Assembly: GCA_004297625.1 (NCBI GenBank) | Contig: SCTY01000026.1 | Coordinates: 124,001 to 188,000, forward strand | Source of the DNA: Betaproteobacteria bacterium | GTDB taxonomy: Bacteria; Pseudomonadota; Gammaproteobacteria; Burkholderiales; SG8-39 | Reading direction: 5' to 3' | Length of the DNA: 64,000 bases | Shown: in pieces, positions 17,112 to 25,886 of the stretch | Layout of the letters: the number at the start of each line of letters is the position of its first letter | How positions within the stretch are numbered: position 1 is the first letter of the stretch | Program-made: the position numbers and the translations under genes | Notes under the pieces: model-generated | Seen by the model: the letters and a program-made list of their open reading frames with translations, nothing else | Database searches by the model: none | Told to the model about the DNA's origin: nothing

Positions 17112-18410
17112 TTAGCGCGCCAGCTGCGCCGCGCGATTGCGTGCGGCTGCGGCGTCGAAGCTCGCGCCGCGCCCCTCGGCGAGCGCGATCGCGCGCCGGT
17201 AGTACTCCAGCGCAAGCGTCGGCTGGCGCAGGTGATCGAGGCTCACGGCGAGGTTGTAGGCGATGTCTGCGCTGTCCGGCTCGGCCGCGAACGCTTTGAA
17301 GTACTCCTGCTGCGCCTCGGCCCAGCGTTCCTGCAGCGCGAGCTGGTTGCCCAGAGTGAAGTGCAGCACGTTTGCCCCCGGATCCGCGGCGAGCATGTTC
17401 TTCACGCGGCTTTCGGTGGTGAGCGGATCAAGGCGGGCGCTGCGCAGCGCGATGAGTCCGGCCTGCGCGTGCGCGTCGTTCGGATTTATCTGCAGCAACC
17501 GCAGGTAGGCGGCTTCAGCGGCCTCGAGGCGCCCGGTGCGCACGTCGACGGCGGCCAGCCCCAGCAGCGCGTCGCGGTTGCCTGCTTCTTCGCGCAGCGC
17601 CTGTTGATAGTCGGCGCGCGCTGTCGCGAGGTCGCCGCCGAGGTAGGCGGCGTACGCCGATTCCACTTTGGGGCGCACCTGAGGCGGCGTGCGGCTCGCA
17701 GAGAAAGTCGGCGCCGCCGGCGCGGCAGCCGGTGCGGCGACAGGCTGAACCGGACGCGGCGCCGGCTTCGGCTCGACCGCGGCGGGTTTGGGCGCAGCCG
17801 CCTTCGTCTCGGCAGCAGCCGGCGCGCTCGTCGCGGGCGCGGTGGTTGCGGGTAACCCCGGAATGGCGGCAGGCGTGGCGGCAGCAACAGGCGCCTCGGC
17901 GGGTTTGGCTCCGGCGACTTGCGGCGGCGCCTCGCTTCCGGTCTTTGGCGGATTGGCGTTCACGAGCGCCGGCGGTGAACGCAGCTGGTACCAGAAATAA
18001 CCCACCGTGCCGAGGAAGAAGATACCCAGCACCGCCATGGTGATGTAGAAGGGCATGCGCGGATTCGGCTCTCTGAACTTCGCCTCGAACACCTTCTTTG
18101 CGGTTGCACGCTCCGCCGCCTGGGTTTCCGGTTTTGGAGTGACCGGCTTCTGTGGTTGCGGCGCGGCTGGCGGCTTCTCGACAGCAGCGGTCGGCTGGGG
18201 CGCAGCCTTGGGCGCGATGTCGTCGCTCAGGATCTCGAGCGGCTGCCGGATGTCGGGCAGCTCGGGCCGCGTCATCACGGCCTTGGGGCGCGGCGGCGCC
18301 GCCTCGGCATCGAGCCGCGGCTCACCGCCCGTGTCTTCCCCGCGCGCGCGGCGTTGCGCTTCTTCCTTGGCTTTCTCCGCCTTTTTGAGCGCCTCGAGGA
18401 GCAGGCTCAT
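17112..18410 (-). CDS. mshN: MshN-like TPR protein
   Basis: 432-residue inner-membrane protein. It starts MSLLLEALKKAEKAKEEAQR, the common start of MSHA-locus TPR proteins. A basic, Pro-rich cytoplasmic part is followed by one membrane helix (about 121-141), a Pro/Ala linker (150-240) and a C-terminal array of at least four TPR units (about 245-432, for example AAYLGGDLATARADYQQAL). It likely binds the secretin side of the machine. Overlaps the mshL stop by ATGA; 20 bp precede gspE. Confidence 0.82.
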   Translation of the reverse strand: MSLLLEALKKAEKAKEEAQRRARGEDTGGEPRLDAEAAPPRPKAVMTRPELPDIRQPLEILSDDIAPKAAPQPTAAVEKPPAAPQPQKPVTPKPETQAAERATAKKVFEAKFREPNPRMPFYITMAVLGIFFLGTVGYFWYQLRSPPALVNANPPKTGSEAPPQVAGAKPAEAPVAAATPAAIPGLPATTAPATSAPAAAETKAAAPKPAAVEPKPAPRPVQPVAAPAAAPAAPTFSASRTPPQVRPKVESAYAAYLGGDLATARADYQQALREEAGNRDALLGLAAVDVRTGRLEAAEAAYLRLLQINPNDAHAQAGLIALRSARLDPLTTESRVKNMLAADPGANVLHFTLGNQLALQERWAEAQQEYFKAFAAEPDSADIAYNLAVSLDHLRQPTLALEYYRRAIALAEGRGASFDAAAARNRAAQLAR

Positions 18411-20170
18411 GGCTTCGCCGATCCCGGATTGCTCAGCTCGGGCGGCTTTGCCGGATTCGGTCGCGCGAGCGTGTTCTCGTCGGGCAGCAGCGAGCGGAAG
18501 CGGCGGAAGTCGCCCTCGATGCTCGCGTCGCGCACGACCGTAGGACGCAGGAAGACGACGAGCTCGGTCTTGCGGTTGGTGTTGCGCAGCTGGCGGAACA
18601 GCTGGTTCACGCCAGGCACCCGGTTTACGCCGGGAATGCCGTCGTCCACTTCGTCGACCTCGTCCTGCATGAGGCCGCCCATGATGGCTATCTGGCCGCT
18701 CTGGATTTGCAGCATCGACTCGAGCTCGCGCGTCTGCAGCAGCGGAACGGTATTCGTGATGTTGAGCGCGACGAGCGCCGGGTTGGGATCGATGGCCTTG
18801 CCGATCTCGCGGGTGATCGTCGGGCGTACGTTGACGAGCACGCGGTCGCTGTCGCTGATCTGCGGCGTGACGCTCATCACGAAGCCCACGGCGTAGGGAT
18901 TGACGGTCGTGGTGAACGCCTGGATGGTCTGGTTCTGGTTTTGCGAGATGTCGGACTTGACGGTGAAGTACACCAGGTTGTCGACCACGCGCAGCATGGC
19001 GGTCTGGTTGTTGAGCACGCTCACCTTCGGCGACGAAAGCACTTTCAGCGTGCCGAACGACTCCAGAAGGCGCAGCACCGCGCTGAAGTTGCCGCCCCTG
19101 CTGAACAGCCCGACGGTGAAGGCGTCAGTCGTCACGCCGGCCGGGCTGGAGCTGCCCCCGGGGGCGTTGATCGTCAGGCGCCCGCTGCTTTGGCGCGCTA
19201 CCATGGACCAGTTGATGCCCTGCTGATATTCGTTGTTGAGGCGCACCTCGACCACGGTCGCTTCGATCAGCACCTGGCGCGAGGCGTTCGCGACGACCTG
19301 GTCGAGAAATTCCTGGATCTTTTCGTGCTGCCGCCCGGTAGCGCGGATGGTGATGATGCCGGCTTCCTGGTTGGCGATTACCGAAGCCTTCTCGACGTAG
19401 GTAGAGGCCGGCACCGGCGGCGTCACGACGGTGGTCGCCGTTGCAGGCGGTGCCGGCTGCCCGGGTGCGCTCGGTTGCGGCGGCGCAGCGACCGCGACGG
19501 CCGCAGGCGCGGCCGCCTGCGCGGGCAGCACCTTGTCGGTCTCGCGCAGGATGTCCTTGATGTTGCCAATCAGCGTTTCCCAGAAGTGATTGTTGGAGCG
19601 GATCTTGATCGTCTGCTGGGTGCCGCCGCCCGCCGGCGTGCCGGCCGCGGCGCCGGCCCCGGCGACCGCGCTGCCGCCGATCGACGTGCTCAGCGTCACG
19701 TCCGATTGCGTGTCGCGCGCCATGTTGAGGTAGTCCACCCGGTAAGTGCGCAGATACGGGCTGTCCGGCACGACGACGATCGTGTTGTCGCGGATCTCGT
19801 AGCGCATGTCGACCTGGCGCGCGATGCGGGTAAGCAATTGCGGCAGCGTCTGATCGATGGCGTTCAGCGTCACGCTGCCGCTGATCTCGGGATGCACGTC
19901 GACGTTGAGCTTGGCGTCGCGCGCCAAGGCGAAGAGCAGATCCTGGACGCGCACGTTGTTGACCACCACGCTGTAGGTTTCAAGGCGGGCAGTGGGCTTC
20001 GGCCTGGGGAGGATCGGCGCCATCTGGACGGGCGGAGGAATGTCGCCGGCGGGGGGCGCCTCCTCGGCAAGGATGTGCTGCTCGGCGGGCTTCATGGGAA
20101 CGGGTGCGCACGCGGTGAGCAGCGCAGAACCCACGGCGAACGCCAACACGATCCCCAGCTTCATTTCCAC
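18407..20170 (-). CDS. mshL: Pilus secretin MshL (outer-membrane lipoprotein)
   Basis: 587-residue secretin that forms the outer-membrane pore for the pilus. Signal peptide with lipobox LLTAC (Cys21). An STN-like domain follows (about 65-130, NNVRVQDLLFALARDAKLNVDV), then a low-complexity Ala/Pro linker (about 180-270), a KH-like N1 domain and the secretin domain (about 280-540, with VLIEATVVEVRLNNEYQQGI and PLLQTRELESMLQIQSGQIA). The phrase VDDGIPGVNRVPGVNQLFR is a strong secretin signature. An 80-bp gap with a short palindrome separates it from mshM. Confidence 0.95.
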   Translation of the reverse strand: MEMKLGIVLAFAVGSALLTACAPVPMKPAEQHILAEEAPPAGDIPPPVQMAPILPRPKPTARLETYSVVVNNVRVQDLLFALARDAKLNVDVHPEISGSVTLNAIDQTLPQLLTRIARQVDMRYEIRDNTIVVVPDSPYLRTYRVDYLNMARDTQSDVTLSTSIGGSAVAGAGAAAGTPAGGGTQQTIKIRSNNHFWETLIGNIKDILRETDKVLPAQAAAPAAVAVAAPPQPSAPGQPAPPATATTVVTPPVPASTYVEKASVIANQEAGIITIRATGRQHEKIQEFLDQVVANASRQVLIEATVVEVRLNNEYQQGINWSMVARQSSGRLTINAPGGSSSPAGVTTDAFTVGLFSRGGNFSAVLRLLESFGTLKVLSSPKVSVLNNQTAMLRVVDNLVYFTVKSDISQNQNQTIQAFTTTVNPYAVGFVMSVTPQISDSDRVLVNVRPTITREIGKAIDPNPALVALNITNTVPLLQTRELESMLQIQSGQIAIMGGLMQDEVDEVDDGIPGVNRVPGVNQLFRQLRNTNRKTELVVFLRPTVVRDASIEGDFRRFRSLLPDENTLARPNPAKPPELSNPGSAKP

Positions 20171-20202
20171 CCGCTCCCTCCGACGGGAAGGATATCACGG
20201 GC

Positions 20203-20220
20203 CTCGCTTTAGAAAGCGAG
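20203..20220. promoter_or_regulatory. 18-bp perfect palindrome before mshL
   Basis: CTCGCTTTAGAAAGCGAG is a perfect inverted repeat with 8-bp arms and an AG centre, in the mshM-mshL gap about 35 bp before the secretin start. It could be a protein-binding site or a small RNA hairpin that adjusts secretin expression; nothing else in the 80-bp gap is clear. Confidence 0.4.
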
Positions 20221-20250
20221 CGTAAACGCCTGTTGCGCAGGACTTTTTGA

Positions 20251-21648
20251 CTAAATTTGACCGCGGAGCTGGGCGAAGCTGCGCGGTGCCGGGCGAAACG
20301 CTTGGCGATACTTCGGAGGAAGGCGTTTTTCCGCTTCGGCAGCCTGGTCAAGGCTCGCAAAATCGCCGTACACCACGCGCAAGCGGTACGCGCGGCCGCC
20401 CGCCATCGGAATCACGAACAACTCTTCGAGCGCCACCATGTCCTTGGCGCGATTCAGAAAGCGCTCCATGCGCGCCGGGTCGGTATTGTCGGTGACGAAG
20501 AACTCGATCGAGTAATGCTCGTCGGGGGTGCGTCCGAGCACCTCCCGGGCCGCGGCGACGCGCTCGGCGAGCAACTTCTGCCGCCCCGTTGAATAGCGCT
20601 CGATGCGCCGCGCCTGCTCGGCGCCGAGATACTGCGGCGGCGGGGGCGCTTCGGGCTCCTTGACGGCGACTGGAGCCGCGGCGGGCGCAGGCGCTGCCTG
20701 CGCGGGCGGAATTACGCGCGGCGCCGGTTGCGACGGTGCCTGCTCGGTCCATAGCCACTGCAGGGCGATGCCGATCAGGATGCCGGCGGCGACGGCCGCG
20801 GCGGCGTACCACGCGGTCCGGTGGCGCGGTCCCAGCTGCGCGAACTCGCAATCGGCGACCGCGGCGCGCACATGCTTGGGGCTTACCGCGTGCGCGCCTT
20901 CGGTGAAGGCCGCGAGCAGCGCCTTGTCGGCGAGGATGTTGATGCGGCGTGTGAGCCCCCCGGCGGCGCGCGCCAGGCGCGCCGCCGAGCTCGCAGCGAA
21001 AACATCGGGTCCGCGATACCCCGCGGCGCGCATGCGAAAGGAGATGTACTTCACGACCTCCGGCGGGGCGAGCGGCCGCATGCGAAAGCTCTGGGTGACG
21101 CGATCGCGCAGCTGGCGCAGCGTGGGTTTTGCGAGCGTGGCATCGAGCTCGGGCTGCCCGAAGAGCACGATCTGCAGGAGCTTGTGGCGGCTGGATTCCA
21201 GGTTGGAAAGCAGCCTTACCTGCTCGAGCGTCTCTTCAGGCATGGCGTGCGCCTCGTCGATCAGGATGACGACGCGCCGGCCTTCGGCGTAAAGCCCGAT
21301 GAGATGCTCCTGCAGCTCGCGCAGCGCCACGGAGGTGCGCTCCGCGCTCAGCTTCAATTGCAGCTCGTCCGCGATCGCCTGCAGGATCTCGTCGCGCGCG
21401 AGCGAAGGGGTGGCGAGGTAGATCGTCTCGACGTGCGAGGGCAGCCTTTCCATGAGCACGCGGCAGAGCATCGTCTTGCCGCTGCCGACTTCGCCCGAGA
21501 CCTTGACGATGCCTTCGTCGTGGACCACGGCGTAGATCAGGGCTTCGAGGGTTGCGCCTCGGTCCGCCCCGTCGAAGAAGAAGTCGGTGTGCGGCGTGAT
21601 GCGAAACGGCGGCTCGTCCAGCCCGAAGTGCTCGAGGTACAGGGCCAT
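20251..21648 (-). CDS. mshM: MshM/ExeA-type AAA ATPase with C-terminal SPOR-like region
   Basis: 465-residue ATPase. The start at 21648 (MALYLEHFGLDEPPFRITP, the standard ExeA/MshM opening) shares a base with the regulator stop (TAATG). Walker A GEVGSGKT (52-59), Walker B VVILIDEAHA (126-135), sensor-like QPELDATL, then a membrane helix (about 279-298), Pro/Ala linker and a C-terminal SPOR-like peptidoglycan-binding part (about 385-465, IEFFVTDNTDPARMERFL). In ExeA the equivalent protein helps insert the secretin through the cell wall. The same role is inferred here from its place just before mshL. Confidence 0.9.
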   Translation of the reverse strand: MALYLEHFGLDEPPFRITPHTDFFFDGADRGATLEALIYAVVHDEGIVKVSGEVGSGKTMLCRVLMERLPSHVETIYLATPSLARDEILQAIADELQLKLSAERTSVALRELQEHLIGLYAEGRRVVILIDEAHAMPEETLEQVRLLSNLESSRHKLLQIVLFGQPELDATLAKPTLRQLRDRVTQSFRMRPLAPPEVVKYISFRMRAAGYRGPDVFAASSAARLARAAGGLTRRINILADKALLAAFTEGAHAVSPKHVRAAVADCEFAQLGPRHRTAWYAAAAVAAGILIGIALQWLWTEQAPSQPAPRVIPPAQAAPAPAAAPVAVKEPEAPPPPQYLGAEQARRIERYSTGRQKLLAERVAAAREVLGRTPDEHYSIEFFVTDNTDPARMERFLNRAKDMVALEELFVIPMAGGRAYRLRVVYGDFASLDQAAEAEKRLPPKYRQAFRPAPRSFAQLRGQI

Positions 21649-23033
21649 TATTTCCCTCCCAATTTCTCTCCCATCCTGCTGTAGAGCGTGGTGCGGTTGA
21701 CGCCGAGCAGCTTGGCCGCCTGGCTGACGTTGCCGCGCGTGAGGCGCAGCGCGGCCTCGATATAGCCGCGCTCCCACGCCTTGAGCGTGTCGTCCAGGTT
21801 GAAGCTGCCGGCGCGCTCGAGCTGGCGCAGCGCCTGCCCGGCGATGGCGCCCGGGTCGCCGCCGAGCGCCGGCAGCGCCGCTTCCAGGTCGAGCTCGGGC
21901 TCGAGCTCGGCGGCGGAAAGCCGCTGTCCGGCGTACTTCGTGGTGAGCCGGATCACGATATTGCGCAGCTCGCGGACGTTGCCCGGAAAGGCGTAGCGCA
22001 GCCAGCAGGCTTCGGCCGATTCGTCCAGCGTGAACGGCTGTACGCCGGATTGCCCGGCGTACAGGTGGCGGAAATGCTCGAGGAGCGCGAGCTTGTCGCG
22101 GTCCAGCTCGCGCAGCGGCGGCACCTGAAGCGACAGCACCGACAAGCGGTGGAAGAGGTCGGCGCGGAAATTTCCGTCCTTCACGGCTTGGCGCAGATCG
22201 CGGTTCGTTGCGGTGATCACGCGTGCGCGCGACACGCGCGGCTGCGTTTCGCCCAGCCGCTGGAATTCGCCGTTTTCGATCACGCGCAGGAGCTTCGCCT
22301 GCATCTCGAGCGGCAGCTCGCCGATTTCGTCGAGAAACAGCGTGCCATCCTGCGCGTCCTCGAAGTAGCCGGACTTCGGCGCGGCCGCGCCGGTAAAGGC
22401 GCCCTTGGCGTAGCCGAAGAGCGCGGCCTCCACCAGCGTGGGAGCGAGCGCCGCGCAGTTGAGCGCGAAGTACGGCCGCGCGTTGCGCGTGGACAGCCGA
22501 TGCAGGCTTTGCGCGACGAGCTCCTTGCCGCTGCCCGATTCGCCCTCGATGAGCACCGGGAACGGCGATGCCGCGAATTGCGCGATCTGGGTCTTGAGCT
22601 TTTCCATCGGCGCGCTCGAGCCGATGAGCTCCGTGCCTTGCGGCGCCGCGACCTGGGTGGCGCGGTCGAGCACGCGCTTGAGCATCGCGGGGTCGGCGGG
22701 CTTGGCAATGAACTCCAGGGCGCCGAGCGCGCGTGCATGGCGTGCACTGGCGGCGTCGTTTTGCCCCGAGAGCACGAAGATCTTCATGCCGGGAGAGTGG
22801 CTGAGCAGATCGCCGATCAGGCGGAAGCCCTCGTCCGGGCGGTGCGGCGTGGGCGGCAGCCCCAGGTCGACGAGCGCGAGCTGCGGCGCGGCGGGCAGCT
22901 GGCGCAGCAGATCCACCGCCTGGCTGCGCGACTCCACGGCGAGGACCTCGTAGTCCGGGGCGAGCGCGAAGGCGAGCGTGTCGGTGATCAGCGGATCGTC
23001 ATCGACGACCAGCAGCGAAGGCTTATTGCTCAC
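21648..23033 (-). CDS. Sigma54-dependent response regulator inside the pilus operon
   Basis: 461-residue NtrC-family activator. Receiver domain with acidic pocket D11/D12 and phospho-acceptor Asp56 (LALVDLGLP); AAA+ domain with Walker A GESGSGKE (164-171), the sigma54-contact loop GAFTGA (211-216) and Walker B TLFLDE (231-236); C-terminal Fis-type helix-turn-helix (GNVSQAAKLLGVNRTTLYSRM, about 435-455). All parts are intact, so it should activate sigma54 promoters. The layout resembles PrsR. Its start lies 11 bp inside the end of the ABC ATPase gene and its stop overlaps mshM, so it is expressed with the pilus operon. Probable partner kinase: 7401-9134. Probable target: promoter 5789-5805. 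Confidence 0.92.
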   Translation of the reverse strand: MSNKPSLLVVDDDPLITDTLAFALAPDYEVLAVESRSQAVDLLRQLPAAPQLALVDLGLPPTPHRPDEGFRLIGDLLSHSPGMKIFVLSGQNDAASARHARALGALEFIAKPADPAMLKRVLDRATQVAAPQGTELIGSSAPMEKLKTQIAQFAASPFPVLIEGESGSGKELVAQSLHRLSTRNARPYFALNCAALAPTLVEAALFGYAKGAFTGAAAPKSGYFEDAQDGTLFLDEIGELPLEMQAKLLRVIENGEFQRLGETQPRVSRARVITATNRDLRQAVKDGNFRADLFHRLSVLSLQVPPLRELDRDKLALLEHFRHLYAGQSGVQPFTLDESAEACWLRYAFPGNVRELRNIVIRLTTKYAGQRLSAAELEPELDLEAALPALGGDPGAIAGQALRQLERAGSFNLDDTLKAWERGYIEAALRLTRGNVSQAAKLLGVNRTTLYSRMGEKLGGK

Positions 23034-23757
23034 GGATGCATCTCATGAATGCTTGTTCCAGGCGGGGCTCGGCATAGCGCGCGCATAGCGCCGCGGGCGG
23101 GCCGCGGAAACGCACCTGTCCCCGGTCGAGCACCGCGATCGAGGAGCAGAGCTCTTCGACGTCGGCGAGCACGTGGGAGGTAAAAAACAGGGTTCTTCCC
23201 TCGGCGGCGAGCCGGCGCAACACGGATTTGACGGCGACGCGCGCGGCCGGGTCAAGGCCGCTCATCGGCTCGTCGAGCACGTACAGGTCGCGCTCGAGCA
23301 GAAAGCTGGCGGCGAGGCCGAGCTTCTGCGTCATGCCCTTGGAGAGCTGGCGCACGGGGCGCTCGAGCGCCTGCGCGTCCAGCTCGAGCTCGGCGAGAAC
23401 CCGCTCGGCGGCGGCGGCGTCGTAGCGCACGCCGGAGATCTGCAGCAGCAGCTCGAGGAACTCGCGGCAGCGCAGGTAATGCGGCGGAACGAAACGCTCC
23501 GGCACGTAGGCAAGACGCCGGCGCGACCCGGGAGCGCGCGCGCCGATGCCGAAGAGCTCGATGGTCCCGGAGTCGTAGTCACAGAGGTCCAGCATGCATT
23601 TTATGAGGGTGGTCTTGCCCGCGCCGTTCGCGCCGACCAGACCGAAAGCTTCGCCGGCGGGCACTTCGAGGTCGACTTGCCTGAGCGCCTCGAGGCGGCC
23701 ATAGCGCTTGACAAGCGTGGCGACGCGTACCGCGTCGTTCCCGGGTCCCACCCCCAT
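23023..23757 (-). CDS. ABC-2 type ATPase, first gene of the pilus operon
   Basis: 244-residue ABC ATPase with Walker A GANGAGKT (42-49), signature LSKGMTQ and Walker B LYVLDEP; the N-terminal half resembles exporters of the DrrA/CcmA group. No permease is adjacent; the orphan permease at 6607-7368 is the likely partner. The ATG at 23757 leaves only 17 bp to divergent mlaF. A GTG at codon 10 or 12 would give a more usual start and more promoter room, so the exact start is uncertain. It overlaps the regulator gene by 11 bp. Confidence 0.85.
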   Translation of the reverse strand: MGVGPGNDAVRVATLVKRYGRLEALRQVDLEVPAGEAFGLVGANGAGKTTLIKCMLDLCDYDSGTIELFGIGARAPGSRRRLAYVPERFVPPHYLRCREFLELLLQISGVRYDAAAAERVLAELELDAQALERPVRQLSKGMTQKLGLAASFLLERDLYVLDEPMSGLDPAARVAVKSVLRRLAAEGRTLFFTSHVLADVEELCSSIAVLDRGQVRFRGPPAALCARYAEPRLEQAFMRCIREQ

Positions 23758-23774
23758 GCAGGTAATATTACGCC

Positions 23775-24584
23775 GTGCAGCAAAGCCCCATCGTCGAAAT
23801 CCAGAACGTCTCGTTCGGCTATGAAGCCGCGCGTCCGGTGCTGCGCGAGGTCACGCTCGCGATTCCGCGCGGCAGTGTCGTCGGCATCATGGGGCAGTCG
23901 GGTTGCGGCAAGACCACGCTCCTGCGCATCATCATGGCGGCGTACATGCCCACCGCCGGCACGGCGCGCGTGCTCGGCGCAGCCACCTCCACGCTCGACC
24001 GCGAGCGCCTGTACGCCATGCGCCGCAGGATGGGGATGCTGTTTCAGTTCGGCGCGCTTTTCACCGACATGTCGGTGTACGACAACGTGGCCTTTCCCCT
24101 GCACGAGCACACCTCGCTGCCCGAAGAGCTGATTCACGACCTGGTGATGCTCAAGCTCCAGGCGGTCGGGCTGCGCGGCGCCGCGCATCTCATGCCGGCC
24201 GAGCTTTCCGGGGGAATGGCGCGGCGCGTCGCGCTCGCGCGCTCGACGGCCCTCGACCCGCAGCTCATGCTGTACGACGAGCCGTTCACCGGGCTCGACC
24301 CCATCTCGTTCGGCGTCATCGTGCGGCTGATCCGCGAGCTGAACGATTCGCTGGGCGCCACCTCGATCATCGTCACCCACGACGTGCAGGAGGCATTGGG
24401 CGTCGTGGATTACGTGTACTTCATGGCCGCCGGCCGCGTGATCGCCCAGGGTGTGCCCGACGAGGTGCGGGGCGCCGACGAGCCCTTCGTCCACCAGTTC
24501 GTGAACGGCTTGCGCGACGGTCCGGTGCCGTTCCATTACCCGGCGCCCGAATACGGCGCCGATCTCGAGCTCGCAGGGAGCTGA
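23775..24584 (+). CDS. mlaF: Phospholipid transport ATPase MlaF
   Basis: ATPase of the inner-membrane MlaFEDB complex that moves phospholipids to maintain outer-membrane asymmetry. 269 residues; GTG start at 23775. Walker A GQSGCGKT (40-47), signature LSGGM with following ARRVALARS, Walker [14 protein letters not shown]. The Cys in Walker A and the [10 protein letters not shown]-loop are characteristic of MlaF. First gene of a six-gene operon in which every junction is tight or overlapping. Confidence 0.96.
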   Translation: MQQSPIVEIQNVSFGYEAARPVLREVTLAIPRGSVVGIMGQSGCGKTTLLRIIMAAYMPTAGTARVLGAATSTLDRERLYAMRRRMGMLFQFGALFTDMSVYDNVAFPLHEHTSLPEELIHDLVMLKLQAVGLRGAAHLMPAELSGGMARRVALARSTALDPQLMLYDEPFTGLDPISFGVIVRLIRELNDSLGATSIIVTHDVQEALGVVDYVYFMAAGRVIAQGVPDEVRGADEPFVHQFVNGLRDGPVPFHYPAPEYGADLELAGS

Positions 24585-24585
24585 C

Positions 24586-25404
24586 ATGCAATTTGCACAG
24601 TGGCTCGAGCACGCGCGCGGCCATTTGGAACGCCTGGGCAACCGCGTCACCTCGGCGGTCTGGCGCATCGGCTTCGCGAGCCGCTTTCTCGCTTACCTGG
24701 TCATGCACTCGGGCACGGCGCTGCGGCGCTTCCGCCTGACGACCGCGGAGATCTACTTCGCCGGCGTGTTGTCGCTGATCATCATCGTGGTGTCCGGCCT
24801 CTTCGTGGGCATGGTCCTCGGGCTGCAGGGCTACGAGACGCTGCAGCGCTTCGGCGCCTCGGAGTCGCTCGGCGTGCTGGTTGCGCTCTCGCTGGTGCGA
24901 GAGCTCGGCCCGGTGGTCGCGGGCCTGCTCTTTGCGAGCCGCGCCGGCTCGGCCATTACGGCCGAGATCGGCCTGATGAAGGCCACCGAGCAGATTTCGG
25001 CAATGGAGATGATGGCCGTCGACCCGATCGCCCGCGTGGTCGCGCCGCGCTTCTGGGGCGGCGTGCTCTCCATGCCGCTGCTCGCGGCGCTGTTCTCGGC
25101 GATGGGCGTGTTCGGCGGCTACCTCGTCGGGGTGCAGCTGATCGGCGTCGACGCCGGCGCGTTCTGGTCGCAGATGCAGGCGGCGGTGGACGTGCGCAAC
25201 GACATCATGAACGGCGTCATCAAGAGCGTGGTGTTCGGCATCGCGGTCACCTGGATCTCGGTCTTCGAGGGCTACGACGCCGTGCCGACCGCCGAGGGCG
25301 TGTCGCGCGCGACGACGCGCACCGTGGTGACCTCGTCGCTCGCCATCCTCGCGCTCGACTTCGTGCTCACCGCACTCATGTTCACGGGAGGCAACAAGCA
25401 ATGA
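24586..25404 (+). CDS. mlaE: Phospholipid transport permease MlaE
   Basis: 272-residue inner-membrane permease of the MlaE/YrbE family, with five to six hydrophobic segments and the family phrases [22 protein letters not shown] and [15 protein letters not shown]. Two bp follow mlaF; its stop overlaps the mlaD start as ATGA. Confidence 0.96.
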   Translation: MQFAQWLEHARGHLERLGNRVTSAVWRIGFASRFLAYLVMHSGTALRRFRLTTAEIYFAGVLSLIIIVVSGLFVGMVLGLQGYETLQRFGASESLGVLVALSLVRELGPVVAGLLFASRAGSAITAEIGLMKATEQISAMEMMAVDPIARVVAPRFWGGVLSMPLLAALFSAMGVFGGYLVGVQLIGVDAGAFWSQMQAAVDVRNDIMNGVIKSVVFGIAVTWISVFEGYDAVPTAEGVSRATTRTVVTSSLAILALDFVLTALMFTGGNKQ

Positions 25405-25886
25405 ACCGATCCACCATTGACCTCTGGGTCGGCGTGTTCGTCGTCCTCGGCATCGCGGGGCTGCTGTTCCTCGCCATGAAGGTCGGCAACCTCGCCTCGT
25501 TCTCGACCAACCAGACGTACCAGGTGCAGGCGAGGTTTGCTAACATCGGCGGCCTCAAGGTGAGGGCGCCGATCAAGAGCGCCGGCGTGGTGGTGGGGAG
25601 GGTAGGCGACATCCGTTTCGACAATGAGAGCTACGAGGCGATCGTGATGATGAACCTCGACGCCAGCTACCAGTTCCCGCGCGATACCACGGCGAAAATC
25701 CTGACCTCGGGGATTCTCGGCGAGCAATACCTGGGCCTCGAGGCGGGCGGCGACGGCGTGATGCTGAAAAACGGCGACCGGCTGCGGCTCACCCAGTCGG
25801 CGGTGGTGCTCGAGAACCTCATCAGCCAGTTCCTGTTCAACAAGGCGGCCGAGAGCAAGGAACCGGCCAAGGAACCGGCGAAGTGA
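25401..25886 (+). CDS. mlaD: Phospholipid-binding MCE protein MlaD
   Basis: 161-residue inner-membrane anchored protein that forms the hexameric periplasmic MCE ring of the Mla complex. One N-terminal membrane helix (about 8-26) and one MCE domain (about 37-120) with [20 protein letters not shown] and [13 protein letters not shown]. The C terminus is a short Lys/Glu/Pro tail. The ATG at 25401 overlaps the mlaE stop; the stop shares a base with mlaA. Confidence 0.95.
   Translation: MNRSTIDLWVGVFVVLGIAGLLFLAMKVGNLASFSTNQTYQVQARFANIGGLKVRAPIKSAGVVVGRVGDIRFDNESYEAIVMMNLDASYQFPRDTTAKILTSGILGEQYLGLEAGGDGVMLKNGDRLRLTQSAVVLENLISQFLFNKAAESKEPAKEPAK

Noticed and set aside
14180..17215. A 1011-codon minus-strand open frame
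   Set aside because: Only its last 400 codons are real (gspF from 15382). The upstream part is a low-complexity Arg/Ala-rich shadow of gspE in another frame.
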